NCBI GenBank assembly: GCA_947449765.1
Contig: CANFSP010000002.1
Location: 124,001 to 188,000, forward strand
Origin: Actinomycetota bacterium
GTDB lineage: Bacteria; Actinomycetota; Actinomycetes; Actinomycetales; Microbacteriaceae
Direction: 5' to 3'
Length of the DNA stretch: 64,000 nt
Part shown: piece after piece, positions 1 through 8,912 of the stretch
How the letters are laid out: each line of letters begins with the position of its first letter
Numbering within the stretch: the first letter of the stretch is position 1
Program-made: the position numbers and the translations under genes
The notes under the pieces: model-generated
What the model was told of the DNA's origin: nothing
Seen by the model: only the letters and a program-made list of their open reading frames with translations
Databases searched by the model: none

Positions 1-2
1 TC

Positions 3-113
3 GCTGGCGCGCTCGCTGCTACGAAGCTCCAGGCCGAGGTGATCGATTACATTCCGGCATACCGTTCCGAAGCGGGAACCGGTGCCGGACTGGGATTTGT
101 TGCCTGGAAATAG
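3..113 (+). CDS. C-terminal end of an unidentified protein (partial)
   Basis: An open frame enters from the left edge and stops at TAG 111-113, giving 36 residues that end in ...GLGFVAWK. The composition looks like real coding sequence and the stop lies 75 nt before the start of the flavin hydroxylase, on the same strand. It may be the last part of an upstream gene of the same catabolic cluster. The fragment is too short for me to name a family. Confidence 0.4.
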   Translation, partial: AGALAATKLQAEVIDYIPAYRSEAGTGAGLGFVAWK

Positions 114-130
114 TTCGCGAGTGCGCGAAT

Positions 131-148
131 TCACTCGAATGCGAGTGA
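131..148. promoter_or_regulatory. Perfect inverted repeat, candidate operator
   Basis: TCACTCG and CGAGTGA (7-bp perfect arms) flank AATG. A further CGAGTG half-site lies at 118-123. The repeat sits 41 nt upstream of the proposed GTG start of the flavin hydroxylase, where a regulator could act on the downstream hydroxylase-BVMO-dehydrogenase operon. Which regulator binds is unknown; the TetR at 8144 is a candidate. Confidence 0.4.
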
Positions 149-188
149 TGGCGTAACCGCTGTGAAGTTGGTTTCAAAGGAGATTGCT

Positions 189-2078
189 GTGTCAGAAATT
201 CCCGTATCGCGTCCCGCTCTCGTCCCTGCATTGGGTGAGGACGAGTGGCCCGAAGAGGTACCGGTTCTCATTGTTGGCGGCGGTCCGGTGGGAATGTCGA
301 GCGCCATCCTTCTGGCACAGCGTGGCATCGAGTCAATCCTGCTTGAGCGTCGCAGTTTCGACAGTCGCTTTCCGCGTGCGCACCTGCTCAATGTGCGCAC
401 GATGGAAATTTTTCACGAGATGGGCGTTGCCGACGACATCTACGCGATGGAACCAATCGACAAGGATTGGCACAAGGTTGTCTGGTACACGACCATTGAC
501 GGGCCCACTCCTCAACACGGCATGAAAATCGGCGAAGTTCCTGCGTGGGGCGGCGGCAAAGATGCTGAAATTTACGCCAAGGCAAGTCCGCGGGCGTTCG
601 CAAATCTTCCCCAAATTCGTCTTGATCGCCAGATTTGGAAGCACGCACAAGCAGTGTGCCCCGGGCGTATCCGAGCCAACCAAGAGGTCATCAACATCGT
701 CAACCTCCCCGACGGTGGTGTCATCGCGACGGTGCGTGACCGGGAAACAAATGTCGAGCGTCAGATCAAAGCGAAATTCCTCATCGCCGCAGATGGCGGA
801 CGGGTAAGTGCTGACCTTCTCGGCATTGACCGCGAGGGCCCTAAAGCGATTCACAGCATCCTCAGTTTGTATGTGTCGACGGACCTTTCGATGTGGAAAG
901 AGTCATCAGCACTGCTGTGTCACATGATTCAGCCGTGGTCCGGTGGTCGAACATCCGGTGTTTTACAGGCCTTGGGTCCTGGGCACTACGGAAACAAATC
1001 TCCAGAGTGGCTGGTCGCCGGATCACTGCGACCCGGTGAGGAGCCGACCGAAGACGAGGATGTTTTGGTAGCTCGGGCACGCACTCTTCTCGGTGTGCCT
1101 GACGATCACCCGATTACGCTCAACGCCGTAAGTTTGTGGCAGTACGAAGGAGTCGTTGCCGACAAGTACCGCGTGGGTTCATCCTTTGTCGCTGGTGACG
1201 CCGCGCACCGGCACCCACCAACGGGTGGACTAGGGCTCAACGGAGGTGTGCAAGACGCACACAACCTCGCGTGGAAGATTGCCGCCGTGCTCAAGGGCCA
1301 GGCTCCCGACGGGTTGCTTGACAGCTACGGACTCGAGCGTCGCCCGGTAGCGGCCTACTTCACGGCGCACTCGCTAGAAAACGCGAACCGCCACACTCCT
1401 ATTGGGCGTGCCCTGGGTCTGCGTGAGGGAATGCCAGAGGCGGACGGTTGGAAAGAGCTCGAGGTGTTCACGAGTGATACTCCCGAGGGTGAGGCGCGAC
1501 GAGCTGCTGTCGCTGCTGCCGTGAAGGCAAACGAGGCGGACTATAGCCAAATCAACGTTGAAGCGGGATTCCAGTACGCTGCCGGCGCATTCATCCCCGA
1601 TGGTCCTACCGTGCGACCCGAGCCGGTCTCCCCAACGGACTTTAAGTCGAGCACATTGCCCGGCTATCACGTGCCTCATGTGTGGCTCGCACACTCCGCT
1701 GGAGGCTCGGAAACCGCGCCGGTTTCGACCATCGACGCTCACGCGCGTGACGCGTTTACGCTCTTTGTCGACGAATCGAATGCCGAAGCGTGGCAGGCGG
1801 CCGGCGCGAGCCAGGCGTGGCCGGTAAAGGTGATCGTCGTTTCGGATGCTGATGCGGCCTGGTTTGAGGTCTCGGAGGTTAGCCGTGGCGGGGCAATCAT
1901 GGTCCGACCGGACAGCAAGGTCTGCTGGCGAGTAAACCTTCCACCCCAGAACCCAACCGAGTCACTCACCAACGCATTCGCTCAGATTCTGTCTGGTGGT
2001 TTTGAGTTGCCGGACGATCCTGCGCAACCCTTCCTCGAGCGCATCCGCGAGTCAGCAAAGACTCTGGTTCGTCGCTAG
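189..2078 (+). CDS. FAD-dependent aromatic hydroxylase (TfdB / phenol 2-monooxygenase-like)
   Basis: Class-A flavoprotein monooxygenase of about 629 residues. The N-terminal dinucleotide fold GGGPVG lies near residues 30-35, and GDAAHRHPP near residue 336 is the second FAD-binding motif; the wording around it (PTGGLGLNGGVQDAHNLAWK) resembles TfdB-type chlorophenol and phenol hydroxylases. A C-terminal thioredoxin-like extension would account for the length beyond about 400 residues. The enzyme should use NAD(P)H and O2 to put a hydroxyl on a phenolic ring. GTG 189 was chosen over GTG 162 because AAAGGAG at 176-182 is correctly spaced for it. It is the first gene of a run with a BVMO, alcohol dehydrogenase and aldehyde dehydrogenase. 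The substrate is not visible in the sequence. Confidence 0.85.
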   Translation: MSEIPVSRPALVPALGEDEWPEEVPVLIVGGGPVGMSSAILLAQRGIESILLERRSFDSRFPRAHLLNVRTMEIFHEMGVADDIYAMEPIDKDWHKVVWYTTIDGPTPQHGMKIGEVPAWGGGKDAEIYAKASPRAFANLPQIRLDRQIWKHAQAVCPGRIRANQEVINIVNLPDGGVIATVRDRETNVERQIKAKFLIAADGGRVSADLLGIDREGPKAIHSILSLYVSTDLSMWKESSALLCHMIQPWSGGRTSGVLQALGPGHYGNKSPEWLVAGSLRPGEEPTEDEDVLVARARTLLGVPDDHPITLNAVSLWQYEGVVADKYRVGSSFVAGDAAHRHPPTGGLGLNGGVQDAHNLAWKIAAVLKGQAPDGLLDSYGLERRPVAAYFTAHSLENANRHTPIGRALGLREGMPEADGWKELEVFTSDTPEGEARRAAVAAAVKANEADYSQINVEAGFQYAAGAFIPDGPTVRPEPVSPTDFKSSTLPGYHVPHVWLAHSAGGSETAPVSTIDAHARDAFTLFVDESNAEAWQAAGASQAWPVKVIVVSDADAAWFEVSEVSRGGAIMVRPDSKVCWRVNLPPQNPTESLTNAFAQILSGGFELPDDPAQPFLERIRESAKTLVRR

Positions 2079-2106
2079 GGTTTATCCCGCGCGAGGTGGT
2101 TGAGAA

Positions 2107-3804
2107 GTGGCGAATAGCGAGAGTACCTCGAACCATTACGACTGCGTCGTTGTCGGAGCCGGATTTTCCGGGCTTTATGCCGTGTACCGTGCGCGACAGG
2201 CGGGGATGCGTGTCGTAGGTATTGACGTAGCCACCGATGTCGGTGGCGTCTGGTTCTGGAACAAGTACCCCGGGGCGCGTTGTGACGTTGAGAGTCTCGA
2301 GTATTCGTACTCGTTTGACGAGGGCATCCAAAACGACTGGGTGTGGACTGAACGATTCGCGTCACAGCCAGAACTGCAGGCTTATCTCGCCTTCGTCGCA
2401 GATCGTCTTGATTTGCGACGCTCGTTTGTGTTCGGGCGCCGGGTCATCTCGACTGTCTGGAACAGCACGAGCACCGAGTGGACGGTGACCGACGATCACG
2501 GTCAGACCTATACCGCCACCTACCTGATCATGGCGACGGGAATTCTCTCTGCACCGAAACCACACGGTATCAGTGGACTCGAGGAGTTCACCGGTGAGAT
2601 ACTCCACACCGCGACGTGGCCTGATCGCGAGATTGACTTCACCGGAAAGCGGGTCGCGGTCATCGGGACGGGGTCATCGGCGGTGCAAGCCATCCCGCTC
2701 ATTGCTGAGCAGGCCCAGGAACTCTATATTTTGCAGCGAACGCCATCGTTCAGCCTGCCAGCGCAGAATCGCCCGCTTCGCCCAGATGAGATTGCCGAAT
2801 TTGCTCAGCATCGAGACGAGATTCGCGCGAGGGTGAAGTACAAGCCCGGTGGCATCAATTTCGAGCCCACAGGCAAGCCCGTGGCGGCGTTCACTGACAC
2901 TGAGCGGGACGCGTTATATGAGAGCGTGTGGCGCGAGGGAGCACCATTTAAATTCCAGTCGATTTTTGCCGACTTAAGAACGAGCGCTGAGGCAAATGCG
3001 ACGGCAATGGATTTCGTGGCCAGAAAGATTCGCGAGACGATCACGGATCCCGTTTTGGCAGACAAGCTCACGCCAACCTACCCCCTCTCGACCCGTCGGC
3101 TCTGTTTGGATACGAACTACTACGCAACGTATCTTCGCCCGAATGTCGAACTCGTCGATGTCAAAGAACGGCCGATTGCGCGAGCAGTTCCCGAGGGCCT
3201 TGAACTGTCTGACGGTACCGTTCTCGAGGTTGACGTGATTGTTTTGGCTACCGGTTTCGATGCCATTACGGGAGCCCTCCGCAACATTCACATCGTTGGC
3301 GAGAAGGGGCGCGTTCTCGCCAATTATTGGGCGGATGCTCCGCACAACTTTATCGGTCTGCTCGTCGCGGGCTTTCCCAACATGTTTACGGTGACGGGCC
3401 CGTCAAGTCCCGGCGCCCTGAGCAACATGGTTGTGTCCATTGAGCAACACGTCGATCTCATCATGCTGGCGCTCGAGCATGCGCGTAAAAATTCCGTCGT
3501 CATTGAGACCAGCGAATCGGCGCAAGATCTGTGGGCGACTCACGGAGAAATGCTCGCGAATAGAACCCTGTTTGTGACCACCGATTCCTGGTACGTGGGG
3601 ACAAACGTTCCGGGCAAGCCCCGAGTGTTTTTGCCCTATGCCGGTGGCGTGGGTAACTATCGCCGAATTTGTGAGGGTCTCGTGGCTCGTCATTTCGCGG
3701 GCTTCATGCCAGAAAACGACATTTCTCTCGTCACCGAAGCCATTAACGACGTTTTTGATGCCGAGGGTAAATCCAAATTTGCCCACACAGCACTTCCACA
3801 CTAA
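2107..3804 (+). CDS. Type I Baeyer-Villiger monooxygenase
   Basis: Flavoprotein of 565 residues that inserts an oxygen next to a ketone carbonyl, giving an ester or lactone, with FAD and NADPH. Evidence: GAGFSG FAD fold near residues 16-21, the GGVWFWNKYPG segment, the intact BVMO fingerprint FTGEILHTATWP at residues 161-172 (F-x-G-x3-H-x3-W), and the second fold GTGSSA near residue 187. The GTG start lies 28 nt after the hydroxylase stop, so the two are probably co-transcribed. It is similar along its length to the BVMO at 30308-31915, which lacks the fingerprint histidine. Size and motifs are typical of cyclohexanone-type enzymes. An aryl ketone or a cyclic ketone are both possible substrates. 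Confidence 0.88.
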   Translation: MANSESTSNHYDCVVVGAGFSGLYAVYRARQAGMRVVGIDVATDVGGVWFWNKYPGARCDVESLEYSYSFDEGIQNDWVWTERFASQPELQAYLAFVADRLDLRRSFVFGRRVISTVWNSTSTEWTVTDDHGQTYTATYLIMATGILSAPKPHGISGLEEFTGEILHTATWPDREIDFTGKRVAVIGTGSSAVQAIPLIAEQAQELYILQRTPSFSLPAQNRPLRPDEIAEFAQHRDEIRARVKYKPGGINFEPTGKPVAAFTDTERDALYESVWREGAPFKFQSIFADLRTSAEANATAMDFVARKIRETITDPVLADKLTPTYPLSTRRLCLDTNYYATYLRPNVELVDVKERPIARAVPEGLELSDGTVLEVDVIVLATGFDAITGALRNIHIVGEKGRVLANYWADAPHNFIGLLVAGFPNMFTVTGPSSPGALSNMVVSIEQHVDLIMLALEHARKNSVVIETSESAQDLWATHGEMLANRTLFVTTDSWYVGTNVPGKPRVFLPYAGGVGNYRRICEGLVARHFAGFMPENDISLVTEAINDVFDAEGKSKFAHTALPH

Positions 3805-3814
3805 GGAGAACGCA

Positions 3815-4924
3815 GTGAAGACGCACGCCGCAATTCTTGAAGAAATCGGAACGCCCTGGAGCGTTGTTGAGCTTGATCTGGATGCTCCAGGTGAGGGTGA
3901 AGTTCTGCTTGAGTTCATCGCTTCGGGGCTCTGCCACTCGGATGAGAGTATCCGTAAGGGCTCGTTCGGGAACGCTCGACTCCCGATGGTCGGCGGTCAC
4001 GAGGGGTCGGGAATCGTTCGAGCCGTTGGTAAGAACGTGCGCGGCATAAAAGAGGGCGACCACGTGGTGTGCTCATTTCGGCCGAGCTGCGGACAGTGCG
4101 ACTACTGCACGGCAGGTGAAAGCTACCTCTGCAACGAGAGCGTGAACTCGCTGGTGGGCTGTCTCCCCGGTGGTCATTTTCGTTTTCACAAAGATGGGCT
4201 CGATCTTGGCGGAAACTGCATGCTCGGGACGTTCTCACAGTATGCGGTTGTCTCCGAAATTTCGTGCCTCGTGGTTGACAAAGATATTCCGCTTGAGACG
4301 CTCGCCGTTCTTGGTTGCGCGGTTCCCACCGGATGGGGCGCGGCCGTGAACGCTGCGCAGGTCGCTCCGGGTGATGTCGTGGTCGTGATTGGCGCTGGTG
4401 GCGTCGGGCTCAACGCGTGTCAGGGTGCCCTCCATGCCGGTGCTGCGCAGATCATCGTGGTTGACCCCGTGGCATCGAAGCTTGACGTCGCACCCGTCTT
4501 CGGTGCCACTGCCGGGTTTACGTCCACCGAGGAGGCGCGCGATTACGTCAAGTCTCTGCGTCAAGGGGGTGCCGACCACGTAATTCTGTCCGCGGGAGTG
4601 GGTGGATTGGCCGAGGCGGGTATTTCCATGCTGCGCAAGGGTGGCGCCTTGACGATTGCCGCTCTGGGAGACCCGGCGAAGTATCGGCTCGACCTCGCCA
4701 TTTCACCACTCGTGATGCAAAACATTTCGATTAGGGGAAGTGCGTTCGGAACATCCCACATCCGTACGGACCTTTATAAACTCCTCGACCTGTATCGGGC
4801 CGGGCGCCTGAAGCTCGACGAACTCGTCTCAAAAACGTATACGCTCGATGAAATCAACACCGGTTTTGAGGACCTGCTTTCGGGTCAGAACTTGCGCGGT
4901 GTGATTTTGCACGGGAAAGCCTAA
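3815..4924 (+). CDS. Zinc-dependent alcohol dehydrogenase (MDR family)
   Basis: Medium-chain dehydrogenase of 369 residues. Catalytic zinc ligands Cys40 and His62 are followed by Glu63. Four structural-zinc cysteines lie at 92, 95, 98 and 106, and a GAGGVG nucleotide fold near residue 199. It should oxidise a primary or secondary alcohol with NAD(P)+, or an NDMA-type cofactor arrangement. GTG 3815 was chosen because AAGGAG at 3803-3808 precedes it; the open frame extends upstream into the BVMO gene but has no better start. It is 10 nt after the BVMO stop and 23 nt before an aldehyde dehydrogenase. In this order the alcohol released from a BVMO ester could go to aldehyde and then acid. Confidence 0.85.
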   Translation: MKTHAAILEEIGTPWSVVELDLDAPGEGEVLLEFIASGLCHSDESIRKGSFGNARLPMVGGHEGSGIVRAVGKNVRGIKEGDHVVCSFRPSCGQCDYCTAGESYLCNESVNSLVGCLPGGHFRFHKDGLDLGGNCMLGTFSQYAVVSEISCLVVDKDIPLETLAVLGCAVPTGWGAAVNAAQVAPGDVVVVIGAGGVGLNACQGALHAGAAQIIVVDPVASKLDVAPVFGATAGFTSTEEARDYVKSLRQGGADHVILSAGVGGLAEAGISMLRKGGALTIAALGDPAKYRLDLAISPLVMQNISIRGSAFGTSHIRTDLYKLLDLYRAGRLKLDELVSKTYTLDEINTGFEDLLSGQNLRGVILHGKA

Positions 4925-4947
4925 CGTCCCAACATCGAGGAGTGAAT

Positions 4948-6402
4948 ATGGCGACGAGTTTCACGCTCGAGGTCCCTCGAGGCCAGATTGACGACTCGCT
5001 CTGGATCGATAATCAGCGTTGCCGCGCTTCTGGCGAAACATTCGTGGACGTGGATGACTCCGCGTCGGAAGCCGTCATTGCCTCCGTTCGTTCGGCAACC
5101 CGAGACGACGTTGATCGAGCGTTTGCGGCTGCGCGCCGGGCGCAGCCCGCGTGGGCACGCGTCCCGCTCGAGGAAAGAATCGGCATCGTCCGTAAGGCAA
5201 CCGACATCCTTTCCGCTCACGGTTCGGTTCTCGCGGACGCTTTGGTGTCCGAGGTGGGAACTCTGTCGAGCTCAGTCGACAAAATCCAAGTGGGCTTCGG
5301 GCTGAACGCCATCAGCGTTACTGTCGATAACGCGCTAGCCGCTTTTGAGAGTCAGCAACTCGCGAGCTCGCAGGTCGTGCGACAACCTGCGGGGGTTGTG
5401 GCCGCCATCACTCCGTGGAACTACCCCATTTTTCAGGTTGCCCTCAAGCTCGCTCCCGCTCTCATTGCCGGTTGCACGATGGTCCTCAAGCCGCCGGGGG
5501 TGGCCCCGTTGACCGCCTTTGCCATGGCACAGAGCTTCGCTCTCGCCGGACTGCCCGACGGGGTGTTCAACGTCGTCTGTGGCGCAGGTGGGGACATCGG
5601 TAACTACCTGGCCGGGCATCCCGAAGCAGATTTTGTGTCATTCACGGGATCGGTCACCGCTGGCCGAGCCGTCGCCATGGCTGCTGCCGGGCAGGGCACG
5701 CGAAACGCGATGGAGCTCGGCGGAAAGAGTGCCGCGCTCGTGTTGGATGAGCATTTGCTCGACGAAGCGGTTCGTGCAACTTTTGCGAATGTCATCTCAA
5801 ACACTGGTCAGACCTGTGCTGCGCTAACGCGTCTCGTCGTTCCCGAGCAGAGTCTGGCTCAGGTTGAGCAGCTCCTCGCAGAGCTCGTGGCAGGTCAGGT
5901 GGTGGGTGACCCCCGCGCGGCGACGAGCACGATTGGCCCCATGTCCAATCGGGGGCAAGCCGAAACGGTGATGCGCTACCTGCGCGATGCCGCATCCGAT
6001 CCGCGCGTTCAGCTCGTCGCCCAAGCGTCGATGGATGGCGTTCACGCGGGCTGGTTTGTTCCACCAACCGTGTTCACGGCCCGCGACCACACGTCGCCGA
6101 TTGTGCAGGACGAAATCTTCGGGCCTGTGCTGACGGTGCAGCCGTACACAACCCGCGACGAAGCCATATTTCTCGCTAACGCCACCCGTTTTGGGCTCAT
6201 CGCACGCGTGTGGACAGATGACGCCGACGAGTTTGCTCGCGTTGCCCACGAGCTGCATGTGGGTGGCGTCATCCAATCGGGTCGACCCACTGCACCCGAG
6301 GCGCCATTCGGTGGCGTGAAGGATTCCGGCTACGGCCGTGAGCGTGGCCTCTATGGGATCGAGGAGTACCTCGTCCCCAAGTCGATCCAGCGGCTCGGCT
6401 AA
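4948..6402 (+). CDS. NAD(P)+-dependent aldehyde dehydrogenase
   Basis: Aldehyde dehydrogenase superfamily member of 484 residues. TPWNYPIFQ carries the conserved Asn, MELGGKS holds the general-base Glu near residue 256, and NTGQTC places the catalytic Cys at about residue 290. It oxidises an aldehyde to a carboxylic acid. ATG 4948 is preferred over GTG 4942 because CGAGGA at 4936-4941 would be too close to the latter. It closes the rightward operon and could serve the neighbouring alcohol dehydrogenase; the aldehyde produced by the amine oxidase at 16240-18237 is another possible substrate. It is convergent with the next gene, with only a weak hairpin (6410-6428) between. Confidence 0.88.
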   Translation: MATSFTLEVPRGQIDDSLWIDNQRCRASGETFVDVDDSASEAVIASVRSATRDDVDRAFAAARRAQPAWARVPLEERIGIVRKATDILSAHGSVLADALVSEVGTLSSSVDKIQVGFGLNAISVTVDNALAAFESQQLASSQVVRQPAGVVAAITPWNYPIFQVALKLAPALIAGCTMVLKPPGVAPLTAFAMAQSFALAGLPDGVFNVVCGAGGDIGNYLAGHPEADFVSFTGSVTAGRAVAMAAAGQGTRNAMELGGKSAALVLDEHLLDEAVRATFANVISNTGQTCAALTRLVVPEQSLAQVEQLLAELVAGQVVGDPRAATSTIGPMSNRGQAETVMRYLRDAASDPRVQLVAQASMDGVHAGWFVPPTVFTARDHTSPIVQDEIFGPVLTVQPYTTRDEAIFLANATRFGLIARVWTDDADEFARVAHELHVGGVIQSGRPTAPEAPFGGVKDSGYGRERGLYGIEEYLVPKSIQRLG

Positions 6403-6455
6403 ATGACGATACGAAAGCGTGCTTCGTAACACGCAGTCCGTGCGTCAGCCTGATG

Positions 6456-7997
6456 TTAGACGAGAGCTACCGGAACCCGCAGTGACGTGTTGTCGCTTGC
6501 GACCACTAAACGATCGGGGCGAAGAACAATAATCCGTGCTCCACGCTCCTTCATCCACGACGTAATTTCACCTGAGGTATCGAGGTATGCACCCTCGATT
6601 GCCGCTGAACCTTGCGAGTTGATCGTCACGACGCGCGCACCAAGTTCGAGCCACGGTGAGACACCGGAAACGGTGCGTGCATCCACGTCGAGACCAATCA
6701 CGGCAAAGCCAATCCTGATGAGGTCGTCAACAGGGGTCGCCTGACCGGCGGAATCCGTCACCTCGGGTTGGGGGAGCATTTGACCAAGTGGATTCTTCCG
6801 GGATGGGGCAGCGGCGAACCATCCGTGACTCGCATCGGGAGAGACCGCCAGCGAGTTGGCAAACTTCGGACTCTTCGACAAAATCGGCATCATCGTGTTG
6901 CGGATGACCTGAGCGGGTCCCTTTTTAGCTTCGATGAGGCTGCCTAAGCTAATCGCGGACTGGGTCATTTTCTCGACGTGTGGTTGGCGCTCCACTTGGT
7001 AGCTATCCAAGATGCTGTCGTCGACACCGTGCTGGAGGATGAGGCTCAGCTTGAATGCGAGGTTCTGTGCATCCCGAATCCCCGACTGCATTCCCTGTCC
7101 GGCCCACGGCGGCATGAGGTGCGCAGCATCGCCGGCAAGGATGACGCGACCGGAGCGCCACTTGTCGACCATGCGGATGTGGTGGTTGTAGAACGCATGG
7201 TGAGTAACGTCAACGTGTTCGGGCGTGATACCGAATGAGGATAGAAGTCCCCAAATCTGTTCCGCCGATTCAAAGTCTTCCTTCTTGTCCTTTTCCGTGA
7301 GGGGGATCTCCCATCGGTGATGTCCACGGGAGAGTGGAATATCGACCGCTGGGCGATCAACGTCGGACCAAAAGGTCAGCACGTCCGAGTCTGGCCACGG
7401 CTTCTTGACGAGCGAATCGATGATGATCCAGGTGCGCTCTTTCGTTTTGCCCTGTGCTGTCGAGCCGATGAGCTTGCGAGTGAGGGATGAACCGCCATCG
7501 GCACCAATGACGTATTTCACGCGGAGAGTGGAGTTCTTTTTTCCGGTTGCGTCGGTCGTGGATACGGTGACACCCGAAATGTCCTGCTCCAATCCGCTCA
7601 TGACTCGACCGAAGTGGATGTCGATGCATGTGTATCGTTCGACGCCGGCGCGGAGCTTCGCCTCCATCAGTGGTTGGTAGATCATGTACGAGTTGGCGTG
7701 ACCCCAGTTTCCACCCCCGGGCTTGATGCGCATGAACTCCTTGCCCTGGTAAGTCTTCCAACGCAGGAACGCCGTGACGTCCATGTCTTCCTTAACGGCA
7801 TCCGACAGCCCCATTTGTTGGAAAATTCGCATCGTGGTTCCATCAACGGTGACCGCGCGGGCACGCGAGTAGAGATCAGCATCGCGTTCGATGATGACTG
7901 TTGAAATGCCGGCCGCGCCAAGATAGTTGGCGGCGATGTTCGCCGTTGGGCCGTAACCAATGATGGCTACGTCATAGTCGTATGTCGTCGTTGACAT
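6456..7997 (-). CDS. FAD-dependent aromatic hydroxylase (MhpA-like)
   Basis: Class-A flavin monooxygenase of 513 residues related to 3-(3-hydroxyphenyl)propionate hydroxylase. GDAAHLMPPWAGQGMQSG is the characteristic FAD/active-site motif of the MhpA group. The enzyme should convert a phenol to a catechol, feeding the extradiol dioxygenase encoded at 9722. The N-terminal nucleotide fold reads GYGPTA, with alanine where the third glycine of GxGxxG is usual. ATG 7997 is preceded by AAGGAGAA at good spacing, so the longer frame to 8033 is not needed. It is transcribed divergently from the TetR gene at 8144, the usual arrangement for a local regulator and its target. Confidence 0.87.
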   Translation of the reverse strand: MSTTTYDYDVAIIGYGPTANIAANYLGAAGISTVIIERDADLYSRARAVTVDGTTMRIFQQMGLSDAVKEDMDVTAFLRWKTYQGKEFMRIKPGGGNWGHANSYMIYQPLMEAKLRAGVERYTCIDIHFGRVMSGLEQDISGVTVSTTDATGKKNSTLRVKYVIGADGGSSLTRKLIGSTAQGKTKERTWIIIDSLVKKPWPDSDVLTFWSDVDRPAVDIPLSRGHHRWEIPLTEKDKKEDFESAEQIWGLLSSFGITPEHVDVTHHAFYNHHIRMVDKWRSGRVILAGDAAHLMPPWAGQGMQSGIRDAQNLAFKLSLILQHGVDDSILDSYQVERQPHVEKMTQSAISLGSLIEAKKGPAQVIRNTMMPILSKSPKFANSLAVSPDASHGWFAAAPSRKNPLGQMLPQPEVTDSAGQATPVDDLIRIGFAVIGLDVDARTVSGVSPWLELGARVVTINSQGSAAIEGAYLDTSGEITSWMKERGARIIVLRPDRLVVASDNTSLRVPVALV

Positions 7998-8143
7998 TGC
8001 TTCTCCTTGAAAGTTTCTGTCGCTGGGTGTCAATTTCTGTAACGATTGACCCAGTTAGTTATCGAAGATACTCACAATGCAATCATGTTGTCAAGGTTTG
8101 CCTGCACCCGCAGAAGGCAGCGAATCGACTAGGGTCGATAGCG

Positions 8144-8794
8144 ATGGAGAAGAACACCAAGCGCCCCGACAAGCGCCGTGAGTTGGGGGCCAAGTCGCGC
8201 GACGACATCCTCAATGCGGCGCTGAGTATCATGTCGCAATTTGGCTACGAGGGTGCGAGTGTGTCAAAAATCGCGTCCGAGTCGGGGCTCCCGTCGAGTT
8301 CTATCTACTGGCATTTCGGTTCAAAATCTGGCGTTCTCGCGGCAGTCGTCGAGCGCGGTGCGGGAGCCTTCTTCGGTGACTACGCCGGTTCACTCGATCT
8401 GGAAGCCGCGGTGGTTGATCCACTCTCAACGCTGCGGCAGGGCTTCAGTTTCGCTCAACGCTCCGCTGAGGATCACCCCGAATTCCTGCGTTTACTCTTT
8501 CTGTTGAGTCTCAGTGGCGAACATGACCCCCGGGTGGTCGAAGTCTTAGAGCGTGCGATTGCGGAAGGGCGAGCCCAGCTGCATGCCCTGATCAAACATG
8601 CCTTTTCGTCGACTGGTGTTCAAATGTCGACGCGTATCGCGGATGAATTAGCTGACTTCGCCCAAGCAATCTTTGACGGCGCTTTTCTCGATGCGCAGAC
8701 TCGACCGCAGGTTTCCCATGCCAGCCTGATCGACAAAATGGCTGAGTCCATTTATTCGCTGGGATTGGCCATTCAGCGTAGAGACGCTCAGTAA
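8144..8794 (+). CDS. TetR/AcrR family transcriptional regulator
   Basis: Regulator of 216 residues. An N-terminal TetR helix-turn-helix covers about residues 15-60 (DDILNAALSIMSQFGYEGAS then SKIASESGLPSSSIYWHFGSK), followed by an all-helical ligand-binding region. ATG 8144 gives the domain at the usual distance from the N-terminus; the open frame upstream of it overlaps the divergent hydroxylase and is not typical of the family. Its place between the MhpA-like hydroxylase and the meta-cleavage operon suggests control of ring cleavage, with an aromatic compound or pathway intermediate as inducer. No perfect palindrome was found in the 146-nt divergent gap. Confidence 0.85.
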   Translation: MEKNTKRPDKRRELGAKSRDDILNAALSIMSQFGYEGASVSKIASESGLPSSSIYWHFGSKSGVLAAVVERGAGAFFGDYAGSLDLEAAVVDPLSTLRQGFSFAQRSAEDHPEFLRLLFLLSLSGEHDPRVVEVLERAIAEGRAQLHALIKHAFSSTGVQMSTRIADELADFAQAIFDGAFLDAQTRPQVSHASLIDKMAESIYSLGLAIQRRDAQ

Positions 8795-8912
8795 AGGTCA
8801 TCGCTTTCGTCGCCTGAGGCGCCAGGACGAGTGAACGTGGTGCTTGACAGAATCGTCGTCGTCGTGCGTTACTAGAACGAACGATACAGTTATTATCCTG
8901 AATGGAACGACG

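Noticed and set aside
3638-3814. N-terminal extension of the zinc alcohol dehydrogenase
   Set aside because: It overlaps the BVMO gene, and AAGGAG directly before GTG 3815 marks the real start.
6410-6428. TACGAA...TTCGTA hairpin between convergent genes as a terminator
   Set aside because: The stem is only 6 bp and no T-run follows in either direction.
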